Notes: generated by a model from the sequence alone, not told the origin. DNA of 64,000 nt from Cryomorpha sp963741985 (GCA_963741985.1 CAVUKD010000004.1:372001-436000); one strand, 5' to 3'; shown: positions 8,072 through 16,906, numbered from the stretch's first letter. A program made the numbers and translations.

Positions 8072-10138
8072 CTACTCAATAATCTTAAACTCTGTACGTC
8101 GGTTCTCCTGCCTGCCCTCCGGCGTTTCGTTTGTAGCCAGCGGCATGGTTTCTCCATAGCCGGCATAGATCATCCGCGATTGTGGAATGCCCTTATTCAC
8201 CAGATAATCAACCACTGCTTTGGCGCGGCTTTCCGAAAGCTTGTCATTGTAACTGTCACCACCTACATTATCAGTATGCCCTGAAATCTCAACTTTGATA
8301 TCCGGATTTTCAATCAATATTTTGTGCAAACGGCTAAGTTCAGCCTCAGATTCGCTGCGCACCGTGGACTGATTATAATCAAAAAAGATATTACGCAGGA
8401 CAATGCTCTCTCCAATCTTGATTTTCTTAAGACGAATAACTTTATAAATCTCTTTAAACACTGCAGTATCAGGTAGATTGAAGTTCATAGAGTTAAACAA
8501 ATACCCGTCTGCATTAACATTCAAACCGTAATTATGGCCCGCAGGAAGCGAGACCAAATATGCGCCTGATTTTTCATCCGAACTAAATGTCGCGAGAACT
8601 TCTGAGGTGTTATTGTCAATCAGGTCAATAGCAGCTTTTACAGGCATATCGGTTTTATCATCCAATACCAATCCTTTCAGCAATACCATTCTGCTGGTAC
8701 GTACTTTCACTTTCGGCTGGAGCGGCAAGTTTATACTTTTTAAATCTGATCCCACAAGCAATTTATCTTCCGTATTAAGTACCGGCTCCTTTTCTGGACC
8801 GAGGAAAGTAATACGGTATATATCTTTCTCACCGTACCCCTCTTCGCGAATCGAAGAATAGTAAGCAGTGCGCCCATCTGCCGCCACTACAAAGAAAACA
8901 TCATCATCGGGCGTATTGATCGGATAACCAATATTTACAGGAGCGCCCCACACGCCATTCACTTTTTCAGAATAGAAAATATCGTTGCCTCCCATTGTAT
9001 TATGTCCTTTGGAAGAATAATAGAGCGTTTTCCCGTCAGGATGAATAAAAACACCATCTTCATCATAAGGTGAATTAATCGTTGGCCCCAGATTTTGAGC
9101 TTGACCCCATTCTTCTTTTTGCGAATCCCAATGCGACACGTAAATATCTTTTCCACCTAGTCCGCCCGGTTTTTCACTTACAAAATAGAGGTCGTTGCCG
9201 TCATAAGAAAGGGCTACTGCAGATTCGTGTGAAGCTGTATTAATGTATTTTCCGAGGGCACGGGGTTTTGTCCATTCATCGTTTTTCACTTCCGACATGA
9301 ACACATCGCCTCCCCCTTTCATAGTTCCACGAAAAACAAAAAGCATTTTCCCGTCGGGTGAAAGCCCACTGCTGGCATCGTGCCCGGTAGTATTCACATC
9401 TTCACCCATATTTTGGAGGGGAGTCCATTCCCCACCTACATTTTTACTGTAGTACAAATCTTCGTAAGGCAAATTATCGATTTCGTCTTTCAACCCTCCA
9501 ACTGTATTCGCACGACGCGCCGTGATAATTAGCAAGCTTTCATCCGTAGAAATCAAAGGCGCATATTCGGGAGCCGCACTATTTATATTTGGGCCTAGGT
9601 TATCGATCCAAACCCGCACCTTGTTCTTCGAAAGTTCTTTTCCGTTTGTGGCTTCTTCTATCAGTTTTTGGACCTTCTGAAACTCTTCAGGTGTTCCTTG
9701 CTGATTACGCAATTCAACCAACTGTTTCTCATATGCGGCAATGGCCTCGTCCCACCTTTCATTTAAATGGTACCCTCTTCCGAGAAGAAATTGAATATTA
9801 AAGGTGTCGTAAGAAGGATTGAGTTTATATGATTTCTCAAAATATTTCAGACACTCATTCTTTACGGGAGAGTTCAGATAGCACAGACCAATTTTAAAAT
9901 TAAGTTCTGCATTATTGGGATTGAGGATATAAGCATTTTGATAATATGACAATGCCTGATTGAAATAATTTTTATTATTGGTTTCCAATATTTTATCACC
10001 TTCTTTCAGGTTATACCGAGCTTCCTTGAACCGGTCTTTGTCGTTTGGAAAATTGTCCTTTTCGAAAGCAATATCGCCTTGGGAAAAAGCTATTAAAACG
10101 GTAAAAAATGCGGGTATTAAGAGGAGGAATTTTTTCAT
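8072..10138 (-). CDS. OmpA family protein with TPR, PD40 propeller and CRD domains (PorE-like)
   Basis: A 688-residue envelope protein. In order: signal peptide (about 1-20, with no lipobox Cys), TPR repeats (about 35-165), WD40-like PD40 beta-propeller repeats (about 185-440, with repeated GLSPDGKMLFVF and HPDGKTLYYSS units), a carboxypeptidase regulatory-like domain (about 485-555), and an OmpA C-terminal peptidoglycan-binding domain (about 575-688, FFDYNQSTVRSESEAEL and ending NRRTEFKIIE). This domain order matches PorE, which links the T9SS to peptidoglycan, although PorE-like paralogues with other roles are common in Bacteroidota. It follows the TPR gene by three bases. Confidence 0.85.
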   Translation of the reverse strand: MKKFLLLIPAFFTVLIAFSQGDIAFEKDNFPNDKDRFKEARYNLKEGDKILETNNKNYFNQALSYYQNAYILNPNNAELNFKIGLCYLNSPVKNECLKYFEKSYKLNPSYDTFNIQFLLGRGYHLNERWDEAIAAYEKQLVELRNQQGTPEEFQKVQKLIEEATNGKELSKNKVRVWIDNLGPNINSAAPEYAPLISTDESLLIITARRANTVGGLKDEIDNLPYEDLYYSKNVGGEWTPLQNMGEDVNTTGHDASSGLSPDGKMLFVFRGTMKGGGDVFMSEVKNDEWTKPRALGKYINTASHESAVALSYDGNDLYFVSEKPGGLGGKDIYVSHWDSQKEEWGQAQNLGPTINSPYDEDGVFIHPDGKTLYYSSKGHNTMGGNDIFYSEKVNGVWGAPVNIGYPINTPDDDVFFVVAADGRTAYYSSIREEGYGEKDIYRITFLGPEKEPVLNTEDKLLVGSDLKSINLPLQPKVKVRTSRMVLLKGLVLDDKTDMPVKAAIDLIDNNTSEVLATFSSDEKSGAYLVSLPAGHNYGLNVNADGYLFNSMNFNLPDTAVFKEIYKVIRLKKIKIGESIVLRNIFFDYNQSTVRSESEAELSRLHKILIENPDIKVEISGHTDNVGGDSYNDKLSESRAKAVVDYLVNKGIPQSRMIYAGYGETMPLATNETPEGRQENRRTEFKIIE

Positions 10139-10141
10139 AGA

Positions 10142-11236
10142 TCAATATTTACATGAACCACTGCGGTACAAATCAGCATTTTTGACATGCATATTTTCGG
10201 CTTTTTCCCAGTCGGAACAAGCGCCAGGAATATCGCGAACCATCTCACGCGCAATACCGCGATTAAGATAAGCATACCCATAATCAGGGCTGAGTTGAAT
10301 AGCCTTCCCGGCACTTTCAATAGCTTCCTTATAACGTTCTTGTTTTATATAAGCACTCGCAAGGTTATTGTGGGCGTAGGCATATGATTTATCCTGTGCG
10401 ATAGCTGCTTTAAAATCTGCCTCAGCTTCTACATATTTTCCCTGAAGGAAATACACATAGCCACGATTATTGAGCCCCAATACGTTATTCGGCTCCAACC
10501 GCAAGGCTTGATTGTATTCAGACAGCGCATCATCGAGTTTATTTCCTTCGCGATACACACCGGCCAGATTGATGTATGCACTCGTCATTCGGGGATTTAA
10601 TCTGATCGACTGATTGTAATCTTCGGCGGCAGCCTCATATCGCTTAAGTAATTTGCGCGTACTTCCACGGTCGTGAAATGTTTTAGCATTCGAAGGATTA
10701 GCGGAAATTGCCCCCGAATAATCGCGATCGGCAGCATCGTAATTTTGCGCTTGGAAATTTAGCTCAGCTGAATATAAATAAGAATTTTCGAGGTGCGAAC
10801 CGTTTCGGATAGCACTATTATAATCTGTTAACGCTTCCTCGAAATGTCCAAGTAGATGATGAGCCCGTGCCCTGAAATAGTAGGCTTGACCCGAGGTATC
10901 ATTCAAGGTGAGATATGAATTCAAATCTGCAATAGCAAAATCATAGTTCTTAACCTCCATATAAGCTGCTGATCGATTGAAAAGGGCTTTTGGAAATTGC
11001 GGAGCCTCCTGAAGCGCCTGACCAAATGAAAGAATCGCCGCAGCGTAATCATTCGCTTGAAAAGCGGCGAGACCGTCATTGTATAAACCAATGGCCCTTA
11101 CCGAAAGTCCATCTTCTTGCTGATCGCTGCTCAGCGTATCGGCAGCAATGGTGACAATCGAAGAATCCTTTTGGGCACTGACTTTGAGACATAGCAAGAC
11201 CGCTATGAATAGGAGAAAGGGGATTCGATTTTTCAT
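10142..11236 (-). CDS. secreted TPR-repeat protein
   Basis: A 364-residue protein with a signal peptide (from MKNRIPF to about KVSAQ) followed by about eight to nine tetratricopeptide repeats from residue 40 to the end; repeat consensus such as YNQALRLEPNNVLGLNNRGYVYF is plain. The ATG at 11236 is chosen over a possible start 14 codons upstream because the signal peptide begins there. TPR arrays mediate protein contacts. It is the first gene of an operon with the PorE-like protein, with three bases between them, so a periplasmic scaffold role alongside it is likely. Confidence 0.85.
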   Translation of the reverse strand: MKNRIPFLLFIAVLLCLKVSAQKDSSIVTIAADTLSSDQQEDGLSVRAIGLYNDGLAAFQANDYAAAILSFGQALQEAPQFPKALFNRSAAYMEVKNYDFAIADLNSYLTLNDTSGQAYYFRARAHHLLGHFEEALTDYNSAIRNGSHLENSYLYSAELNFQAQNYDAADRDYSGAISANPSNAKTFHDRGSTRKLLKRYEAAAEDYNQSIRLNPRMTSAYINLAGVYREGNKLDDALSEYNQALRLEPNNVLGLNNRGYVYFLQGKYVEAEADFKAAIAQDKSYAYAHNNLASAYIKQERYKEAIESAGKAIQLSPDYGYAYLNRGIAREMVRDIPGACSDWEKAENMHVKNADLYRSGSCKY

Positions 11237-11278
11237 AAAAATCTGTTTATTCGTTAAAAAATACGAATCCAGGGGCAA

Positions 11279-11730
11279 ACGGTTACATTAAACTGCAAGA
11301 GCTTTAGCCGCTTGCGCGGAAAATTCTACTTTTGGGGCAGGAACTTGTCGAAATTTTAATTTAAAAATTAAAGTTAACTTCTTATCGAGTGAACTAAACG
11401 AAGTGGACTCATGACCGTAGGGAGTAAGTTACAGCCGTAGTAAATTGTTTAGTGTCACGGTAATTTTCCAGCTGTAAATTTAAATCGAATGTAACGAAAT
11501 GGTGGCAAGACCGGCGAGAATAAATACCACATGGTATCAAGATTCGATATCTGACAAACAGGTAAGAATTTCTATATCCAATTTTTAATTGCAGTGTCAC
11601 TAATTTTCGACGCTCCCGAGAGTCACTAAAATTAAAAACCACTACCTACGCAATATCAGGGAGCGTCGAAGTGACTTGGTTAATTAATGAAATTAGCAGT
11701 AATTACACAATAATAAAAAACAAAGAATTA
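11279..11730. other. 452-bp intergenic region with inverted and direct repeats
   Basis: The gap between the divergent TPR and M42 peptidase genes. It contains a perfect 12-bp inverted repeat TTCGACGCTCCC/GGGAGCGTCGAA (11606-11617 and 11659-11670), extended by GTCAC/GTGAC arms after a five-base bulge. It also has a direct repeat of AGTGTCAC followed by TAATTTTC (11451-11468 and 11593-11608). No convincing gene is present. The repeat could fold in the leader of the peptidase mRNA or be a remnant of an interspersed element. Confidence 0.55.
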
Positions 11731-12825
11731 ATGGCTCAAAAATCAATTTTGTCGAAAGACAGCTTAAAATTTCTTGAAAACTATCTCAATAACGCCTCTC
11801 CAACTGGTTTTGAAACCGAAGGTCAAAAACTTTGGCTCGATTACATAAAGCCTTTTATTGATGAATCGATCACCGACACGTATGGATCAGCGGTTGGCGT
11901 AATAAACCCCGGCCAAAAGTACAAAGTGGCCATCGAAGCGCACGCCGACGAAATCAGCTGGTTTGTGCACTATATCACCGACAAGGGATTTATCTATGTA
12001 CGTAGAAATGGTGGTTCTGATCACATGATCGCACCGAGCAAACGGGTAATTATCCATACCGATAAAGGTCCCGTTCGTGCAGTTTTTGGATGGCCTGCTA
12101 TACACACGCGAAATGTCGCTCAAGGCAAAGATGAAGCGCCGAGCATGAAGAATATTTTTCTCGACTGTGGTTGCAAAACCAAAGAAGAAGTAGAAAAACT
12201 CGGTGTACATGTAGGCTGTGTTGCCACTTTTGAGGATGAGTTTATGATTCTCAACAAAGACAATTATGTTGGACGTGCACTCGACAACCGGATGGGTGGT
12301 TTTATGATCGCTGAAGTAGCGCGCATGCTGAAAGCTTCGAAAAAGAAATTGCCCTTTACACTTTACGTAGTCAATTCGGTACAGGAAGAAATCGGACTTC
12401 GCGGAGCCGAGATGATAAGTCGCCAGTTGGAGCCGGATGTAGCCATTGTAACTGATGTATGCCACGACACCCAAACGCCAATGATCGACAAAATTGAGCA
12501 AGGAGATTTGCATAGTGGTCAAGGACCTGTTTTAACCTACGGACCCGCGGTACAAACCAATCTTCTGAAGAAAATCATTGCTACCGCTGAAGCCAAAAAG
12601 ATTCCATTTCAGCGGGCAGCAGCAAGCCGCAGTACAGGAACTGATACCGATGCTTTTGCATATTCAGGCAAAGGAATTGCTTCAGCTTTGATATCTCTCC
12701 CCTTACGCTACATGCACACTACGGTTGAGATGACACACAAAGATGACGTGGAGAATGTCATTAAATTAATTTATGAAACACTCTTGAATATCAAATCCGG
12801 AGAGGATTTTCGGTATTTGAAATAA
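11731..12825 (+). CDS. M42 family metallopeptidase (aminopeptidase/endoglucanase-like)
   Basis: A 364-residue cytosolic M42 (FrvX/YsdC) protein. Expected metal ligands are visible: HADE near residues 70-73, DNR with the bridging Asp near 184-186, the catalytic EE pair in VNSVQEEIGLRG near 218-219, VTDVCHD near 240, and the final His in YMHTTVEM near 327. M42 enzymes are dinuclear-metal tetrahedral aminopeptidases that trim peptides after the proteasome or other proteases. The ATG at 11731 is preferred; an upstream in-frame GTG at 11671 would begin inside an inverted repeat and add unconserved-looking residues. Confidence 0.9.
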   Translation: MAQKSILSKDSLKFLENYLNNASPTGFETEGQKLWLDYIKPFIDESITDTYGSAVGVINPGQKYKVAIEAHADEISWFVHYITDKGFIYVRRNGGSDHMIAPSKRVIIHTDKGPVRAVFGWPAIHTRNVAQGKDEAPSMKNIFLDCGCKTKEEVEKLGVHVGCVATFEDEFMILNKDNYVGRALDNRMGGFMIAEVARMLKASKKKLPFTLYVVNSVQEEIGLRGAEMISRQLEPDVAIVTDVCHDTQTPMIDKIEQGDLHSGQGPVLTYGPAVQTNLLKKIIATAEAKKIPFQRAAASRSTGTDTDAFAYSGKGIASALISLPLRYMHTTVEMTHKDDVENVIKLIYETLLNIKSGEDFRYLK

Positions 12826-12890
12826 GGAATAATAGTCCTTCTGGGAAAGCTAGTTGGACAATTGAATATTATTAGTTTTGTCAGGTTTAA

Positions 12891-12961
12891 CTAACAGGTT
12901 TCCTTGCTTCGCGGCGTGAGAACGTTTCGCTTAGTATGAAAACCTGTTAGCTCTCCTTTTT
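12891..12961. repeat. inverted repeat, possible terminator or REP-like element
   Basis: Arms CTAACAGGTTT (12891-12901) and AAACCTGTTAG (12940-12950) are perfect with a 38-base spacer, followed by CTCTCC and a T6 run (12956-12961). It could terminate the M42 gene. The AGGTTT/AAACCT core resembles the palindrome at 17043-17069. Confidence 0.5.
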
Positions 12962-12978
12962 TAGTACAAGTGCAACGC

Positions 12979-13002
12979 CTACCTGCCTGCGCAGGCAGGT
13001 AG
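12979..13002. repeat. perfect 24-bp intergenic palindrome
   Basis: The sequence CTACCTGCCTGC is followed directly by its exact reverse complement, with no loop. GC content is well above the surroundings. Only this full copy is in the window; the 12-base half occurs once more, inside the T9SS plug gene at about 40942. It looks like an interspersed extragenic palindrome. No REP-associated transposase is nearby. Confidence 0.7.
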
Positions 13003-13026
13003 CGGACATATGGACCGAGACACTAA

Positions 13027-13572
13027 TTAATTATTCATGGGCAACTTCCCGGCTTTCATCAAGTGATACGACCGGGTAAGTAAGCGAATGTAAGCAGAGA
13101 ATTTTTCAACAGCGGCCCGCGTCTCCGGGGTGATGGTTTTTTTTGCGAGACGCAAAGTCAAGACGCCGTAAATAGCTGTCAAAGCTGTCTCAATATCGTT
13201 TCGCGGAATTCTATCCGTTTTGAGCTTGAATTCATCCAGCAGCGGTTTCGCGTCGCTATATGTTTTTTTGAAATTCTTGTCGTCGATGGTCGTCAGCAGA
13301 GCCTGCTGGAGGAGTAACAGTTCGTTGATAATGTCGTGGGTAGAATGGTGGTGACCGCTCACCTCCACCCTTTCACTTTTCATTTCAGTTGCCAATTCCT
13401 TAAACCATCGTAGGTTTTCGAGGCGGCGCGGCTCATCCAAATCTCCAAGTATTTGGTCATCGAGCCTGGAAATATCAAAGTTTAATGCACGCAATAAATC
13501 TTCCATTTGCCAGATATAGAGTAGGTACTCCGCTATATTTTCACTCTGTTTCTCTTTGGCAATGTGACGCAT
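13027..13572 (-). CDS. DUF4924 family protein
   Basis: A 181-residue cytosolic, largely helical protein. The N-terminus, with its ENIAEYLLYIWQMEDLLRA segment, is what I recall of DUF4924, a family confined to Bacteroidota and of unknown function. The ATG at 13572 is chosen because it lies one base after the stop of the OmpH-like gene; the reading frame opens 19 codons earlier inside that gene. It is the last gene of a three-gene operon. No catalytic motif is visible. Confidence 0.7.
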   Translation of the reverse strand: MRHIAKEKQSENIAEYLLYIWQMEDLLRALNFDISRLDDQILGDLDEPRRLENLRWFKELATEMKSERVEVSGHHHSTHDIINELLLLQQALLTTIDDKNFKKTYSDAKPLLDEFKLKTDRIPRNDIETALTAIYGVLTLRLAKKTITPETRAAVEKFSAYIRLLTRSYHLMKAGKLPMNN

Positions 13573-13573
13573 A

Positions 13574-14197
13574 TTACTTATTTTTCTTTTTCGTATCTTT
13601 CTGATCGAGTTGAGTTTGGTACTCTGCATTCAATCCTTTAAGCACCTCATCGGTGATGTCAAATCCCTTTTTGATAAAGAGAAGATTCCCTCCCTGCTGG
13701 TAATTCATAATGAGATCATATTTTCCATCAGAATTATACTCGTTCAGAAAGGAATCAATTCTGTTAATGTACTCCATCTGCAGTTCGTTCTCTCGTTTTC
13801 GGTAATCGGAAGTGAGTTTTTCCTGTTGCTGCTGCATTTCCATGTCCAGATTTTGCAATTCGAGTTGTGCTTTTTGCATATCGCTTTGCGTCATGGTAGG
13901 AGCTTGTTTTTGCAATTCAGCCGCACGTGCCTGAGCTTTTTGCAGTTTCGCTTTCATTTGGCCATCGATACGGTTTTGCTCGGCTTCGAGTTCGGCCTGA
14001 GCATCGATAAGGAAGTTATAATGTTGATTGATCGAATCACCATAAATAAATCCGATTTGAAGTCCCGAATTCGTATTCGTTGATGTGGTATCAGCCGCAT
14101 GTGCTGCGGGTGGGTCAGCAGGAGTTTGGGGCTGGCACGAAAATAGAATTGCTGAAGAAGCTACTGCTAGAAAAAAGGTTTTGTAAGAAGAATTCAT
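13574..14197 (-). CDS. OmpH/Skp family lipoprotein
   Basis: A 207-residue protein with a lipoprotein signal (lipobox LFSC, Cys22-23 region from the ATG at 14197), a short Pro/Thr-rich linker, then the Skp/OmpH fold: a strand (IGFIYGDSINQHY), a long coiled-coil hairpin rich in Gln, Glu and Lys (about residues 70-155), and a closing GGNLLFIKKGFDITDEVL segment. Skp is a periplasmic chaperone for outer-membrane proteins. Here the lipobox predicts membrane anchoring, unlike soluble Skp. The ATG overlaps the stop of the upstream small gene (ATGA). Confidence 0.82.
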   Translation of the reverse strand: MNSSYKTFFLAVASSAILFSCQPQTPADPPAAHAADTTSTNTNSGLQIGFIYGDSINQHYNFLIDAQAELEAEQNRIDGQMKAKLQKAQARAAELQKQAPTMTQSDMQKAQLELQNLDMEMQQQQEKLTSDYRKRENELQMEYINRIDSFLNEYNSDGKYDLIMNYQQGGNLLFIKKGFDITDEVLKGLNAEYQTQLDQKDTKKKNK

Positions 14198-14463
14198 GAA
14201 TTGGTTTGATTTATTGTCTTTGAATGGCGGAAATTCCATGCTTCTCTAAAATCCTGGCTCATAGTACCAAAGCGCTCAAGAACTTTGAGCAGAAAAGGTG
14301 TAGAAAGCATATTGTCAATCTCATTTAAATCAGAAATCTGAGCAGTATCAAGTTTATAAACTTGCTCCAGATGTCCGTCTTCGATTTTGATAATATATTT
14401 TTCATTCCACGAAAAAACAGTGATTTTAAAACGCGGGTGTGGAATATCTTTTACAATGCGCAT
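14194..14463 (-). CDS. conserved small protein of unknown function
   Basis: An 89-residue cytosolic protein with no signal peptide or membrane helix. I do not recognise a named domain. It has a beta-rich N-terminal half (FKITVFSWNEKYIIKIEDGHLEQ) and a helical end. It overlaps the OmpH-like gene by four bases (ATGA) and follows a good -7 element (TACCTTTG, 14487-14480), so it is the first gene of the operon. The tight coupling to an OmpH lipoprotein is the only functional clue. Confidence 0.7.
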   Translation of the reverse strand: MRIVKDIPHPRFKITVFSWNEKYIIKIEDGHLEQVYKLDTAQISDLNEIDNMLSTPFLLKVLERFGTMSQDFREAWNFRHSKTINQTNS

Positions 14464-14479
14464 GGGGTAAATTTGGGCG

Positions 14480-14487
14480 CAAAGGTA
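14480..14487 (-). promoter_or_regulatory. -7 promoter element for the small protein-ompH-DUF4924 operon
   Basis: On the minus strand the sequence reads TACCTTTG, an exact match to the Bacteroidota TAnnTTTG element, 16 bases before the ATG at 14463. The leader would be about a dozen bases long. Confidence 0.6.
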
Positions 14488-14525
14488 AAAATAAACGAAA
14501 GAAAGGGAAGAAATAAAAAATAGAA

Positions 14526-14948
14526 TCAGCCGAGCTTAAGCAGCCGCTGCTTTTTTATTTTGTCGAGATCAAACTCTTCGAATACAAAATGTAGTCCTTT
14601 TATCATGCAGGAATAGTCTTCCCCGATTTCGAGCATATCTTCATCGTTCTTTTCGTACATCCAGCGCACCAAAATACTGCAGCCACTATTTTGCATTTCA
14701 ACAAGCTTGTAAAGAATGAAAAGAATACGTTTCGACGAGGCAATATTGAAGAAATCGAATCTAAAACAGAACTGCAGATTTTTCACCTGTCCTTCTTTCT
14801 GTAGTTTATCTAACCAGTTAAGAATAGGCCGGTAAAATATTTCGGCATCAATGGGTATAGACCGTCCACCAATGACATACGTCTTGGTGGCTACATCAAG
14901 ATGAACATAAGGGGTTGCTTTGGTATTTTGTCGAATTAATGCTTCCAT
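14526..14948 (-). CDS. SiaC-like (DUF1987) regulatory phosphoprotein
   Basis: A 140-residue single-domain protein of the DUF1987/SiaC family. In Pseudomonas, SiaC is phosphorylated on a threonine by the SiaB kinase, dephosphorylated by SiaA, and activates a diguanylate cyclase. Family hallmarks seen here are the strand with IPIDAEIFYRPILNWL and the loop region RFDFFNIASSKRI. The acceptor in this loop is normally Thr in an NTSS motif, by my recollection; here it is Ile69 followed by Ala70, Ser71, Ser72. No SiaA or SiaB homologue is adjacent. It lies alone between the small-protein operon and the LytTR regulator. Confidence 0.7.
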   Translation of the reverse strand: MEALIRQNTKATPYVHLDVATKTYVIGGRSIPIDAEIFYRPILNWLDKLQKEGQVKNLQFCFRFDFFNIASSKRILFILYKLVEMQNSGCSILVRWMYEKNDEDMLEIGEDYSCMIKGLHFVFEEFDLDKIKKQRLLKLG

Positions 14949-15114
14949 CTAAGAATATTTTAGACCTTGGTGTACTCCAATCGTACCACTAATGTTCTAC
15001 TTTTTTTGGGATAAAGCAAGCAGTATTCTACCAATGCAACTTTTCCATCTACCAATCAATTTGAATGAGAGATTAGAAATTACGTTATTCACAAAAAGCA
15101 GTTGATAACCCACA

Positions 15115-15846
15115 CTAAAGACTAAGGAGTTCTTTAAATCTGGAGGTCTGTCGGCGTGATACTTCGAGGGTACTACCCGATTTGAGCTTTATTTGAAGCC
15201 CACCGTTAAACCAAGGTTCTATATGGATAACCTCCTTTAAATTAACGATATATTTCCGATTTATCCGAAAGAAGTCCTTTTCATTCAATCGTTTTTCAAG
15301 ATTGTTAAGACTTTTCAAAATTAAAGGCTTACTGTTGTCAAAAAATACGCGAACATAATTGCCTTCCGATTCGAAATAACGAATATTCCGTAGGGTCACG
15401 AACCAACACTTATCGCCATCTTTGAGAAAAATCTGATCATCGAGGTGTAAATATTCATTTTGCTCATCAGCCGTATTCCGCGCTTCACGCCTTTTTGCCG
15501 AAAGGCTAAGCACCTTGATAATAGACTCACGAAGGCGCTCCGCATCCACCGGCTTGAGCAAATAATCGAGTGCATTCACCTCAAAAGCCTTCAACGCATG
15601 CTCGTCATAAGCCGTCACAAAAATAACATAGGGCACATAATCGAGTGTTTCCAGAAGATCAAATCCATTCTGTCCCGGCATTTGAATATCGAGAAAGATA
15701 AGATCTGGATTTTCTTTTTCTATTGCTTCGCGCGCTTCATCCGCATTGGCGCATTCGCCCACTATCTCAATCTCTGGGCTGGCTTCGAGCAATGTACGTA
15801 ATTCCTTTCGCGCCAAGCGTTCATCATCAATGATTATACTCCTCAT
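15115..15846 (-). CDS. LytTR family response regulator
   Basis: A 243-residue regulator with a receiver domain (residues 1-115; acidic pair Asp7-Asp8, phosphoacceptor Asp53 in FLDIQMPG, the Thr/Ala switch FVTAYDEHA and the conserved Lys in LLKPVDAE) and a LytTR DNA-binding domain (about 140-243; RYFESEGNYVRVFF and FRINRKYIVNL). Its start overlaps the end of the histidine kinase gene by 20 bases, so the two form a cognate pair. Targets are not evident from this window. Confidence 0.93.
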   Translation of the reverse strand: MRSIIIDDERLARKELRTLLEASPEIEIVGECANADEAREAIEKENPDLIFLDIQMPGQNGFDLLETLDYVPYVIFVTAYDEHALKAFEVNALDYLLKPVDAERLRESIIKVLSLSAKRREARNTADEQNEYLHLDDQIFLKDGDKCWFVTLRNIRYFESEGNYVRVFFDNSKPLILKSLNNLEKRLNEKDFFRINRKYIVNLKEVIHIEPWFNGGLQIKLKSGSTLEVSRRQTSRFKELLSL

Positions 15847-16906
15847 GGTTTTCGATTTTTGTATTTACCGGAAGGGTCACAATACAGGCCACACCTTCCG
15901 CAATATTTTTGAGTTCAACATGTGCTTTTTTGCCGAAAAGTAGTTTCAATCTTCGCTTTGAATTAATGAGTCCAATTCCGGTATTTTCATCCATATCACG
16001 TTTGTTGGGATTGTATTTACCGTTATTAAACACTGATAATTCAAATATCACCGTCGAAACAAGACGTGCTGAAACTTCAATCCTCCCACCATTTTGTAGG
16101 GTACCCACTCCATGTTTTACAGCATTTTCTACAATAGTCTGAAGTAGCAAAGGCGGAATTTGGAATTTCATCAGTTCTGCCGGAATTTTAAAAGAATATT
16201 GGAGCCGCTCCTCAAATCGGATTTTTTCCAACTCAAGGTAGTCGTTTACCACTTTTAGCTCTTCCTTAAGCGGAATAAGCTGATGCCTACCGGACGTGAG
16301 ACTGCTACGCAAAATATTACTCATCTGGGTCACTGCTTTTTTGGCCTGAACGGGATTTTCATCAATCAATGCTCGAATACTGTTTAAGGCATTAAACATA
16401 AAATGCGGATTGAGTTGCGTGCGCAAATTCATTAGTTCTACTTCAGTCACCGAAGCCGACAAACGCAAATTCTTAATCTCTTCGCGCTCGTAATTCTTTA
16501 GGTAATTGGCAGCGAAATAGAGAATATTCCAAATCAAAAAAACCACCATAAATGGAAGCACTAATTCGAGAAACACACCCCATGAAAGTGGAATATTTTG
16601 CTCGTATTGAAATACATAGGCCTGGAATACATAAATGAGAATAGTAGCAAAGACTGCAGTAAACACGGACAAGATTGCACCCAAAATCAATACAGAGGCC
16701 ACCTTCATTTTCAGCATTCCGTAGCGCACAATTATGAACCGCATAAGATGCGAAAGACCAAGCCCGATGGCAAAATTGAGTATCAAAAATTTCCAAATAC
16801 CAGTATCTACCGAGCCTGCCAAAATATTTTGGAAGAGAATCAATAGTATGAATAAAAACCAGCCCACGATTTGTGTGAGCCAATACATGGCTTTTTCGTC
16901 GCTCAT
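15827..16906 (-). CDS. LytS-type sensor histidine kinase
   Basis: A 359-residue membrane kinase. Four transmembrane helices (about residues 9-30, 38-60, 69-95 and 108-135) replace any large sensor domain. The His_kinase domain has LRTQLNPHFMFNALNSI, with His168 as the predicted phosphorylated residue, and a HATPase_c domain with NAVKHG and GIGLINSKRRL. The signal is unknown and is probably sensed in the membrane. The partner regulator overlaps its 3' end by 20 bases. Confidence 0.92.
   Translation of the reverse strand: MSDEKAMYWLTQIVGWFLFILLILFQNILAGSVDTGIWKFLILNFAIGLGLSHLMRFIIVRYGMLKMKVASVLILGAILSVFTAVFATILIYVFQAYVFQYEQNIPLSWGVFLELVLPFMVVFLIWNILYFAANYLKNYEREEIKNLRLSASVTEVELMNLRTQLNPHFMFNALNSIRALIDENPVQAKKAVTQMSNILRSSLTSGRHQLIPLKEELKVVNDYLELEKIRFEERLQYSFKIPAELMKFQIPPLLLQTIVENAVKHGVGTLQNGGRIEVSARLVSTVIFELSVFNNGKYNPNKRDMDENTGIGLINSKRRLKLLFGKKAHVELKNIAEGVACIVTLPVNTKIENHEEYNH

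Noticed and set aside
11409..11642. A minus-strand frame of 77 codons in the M42 gene leader region
   Set aside because: Overlaps the repeats and lacks protein-like pattern; more likely non-coding.
11887..12522. A 211-codon frame antisense to the M42 peptidase
   Set aside because: Shadow of a conserved enzyme; no signature.
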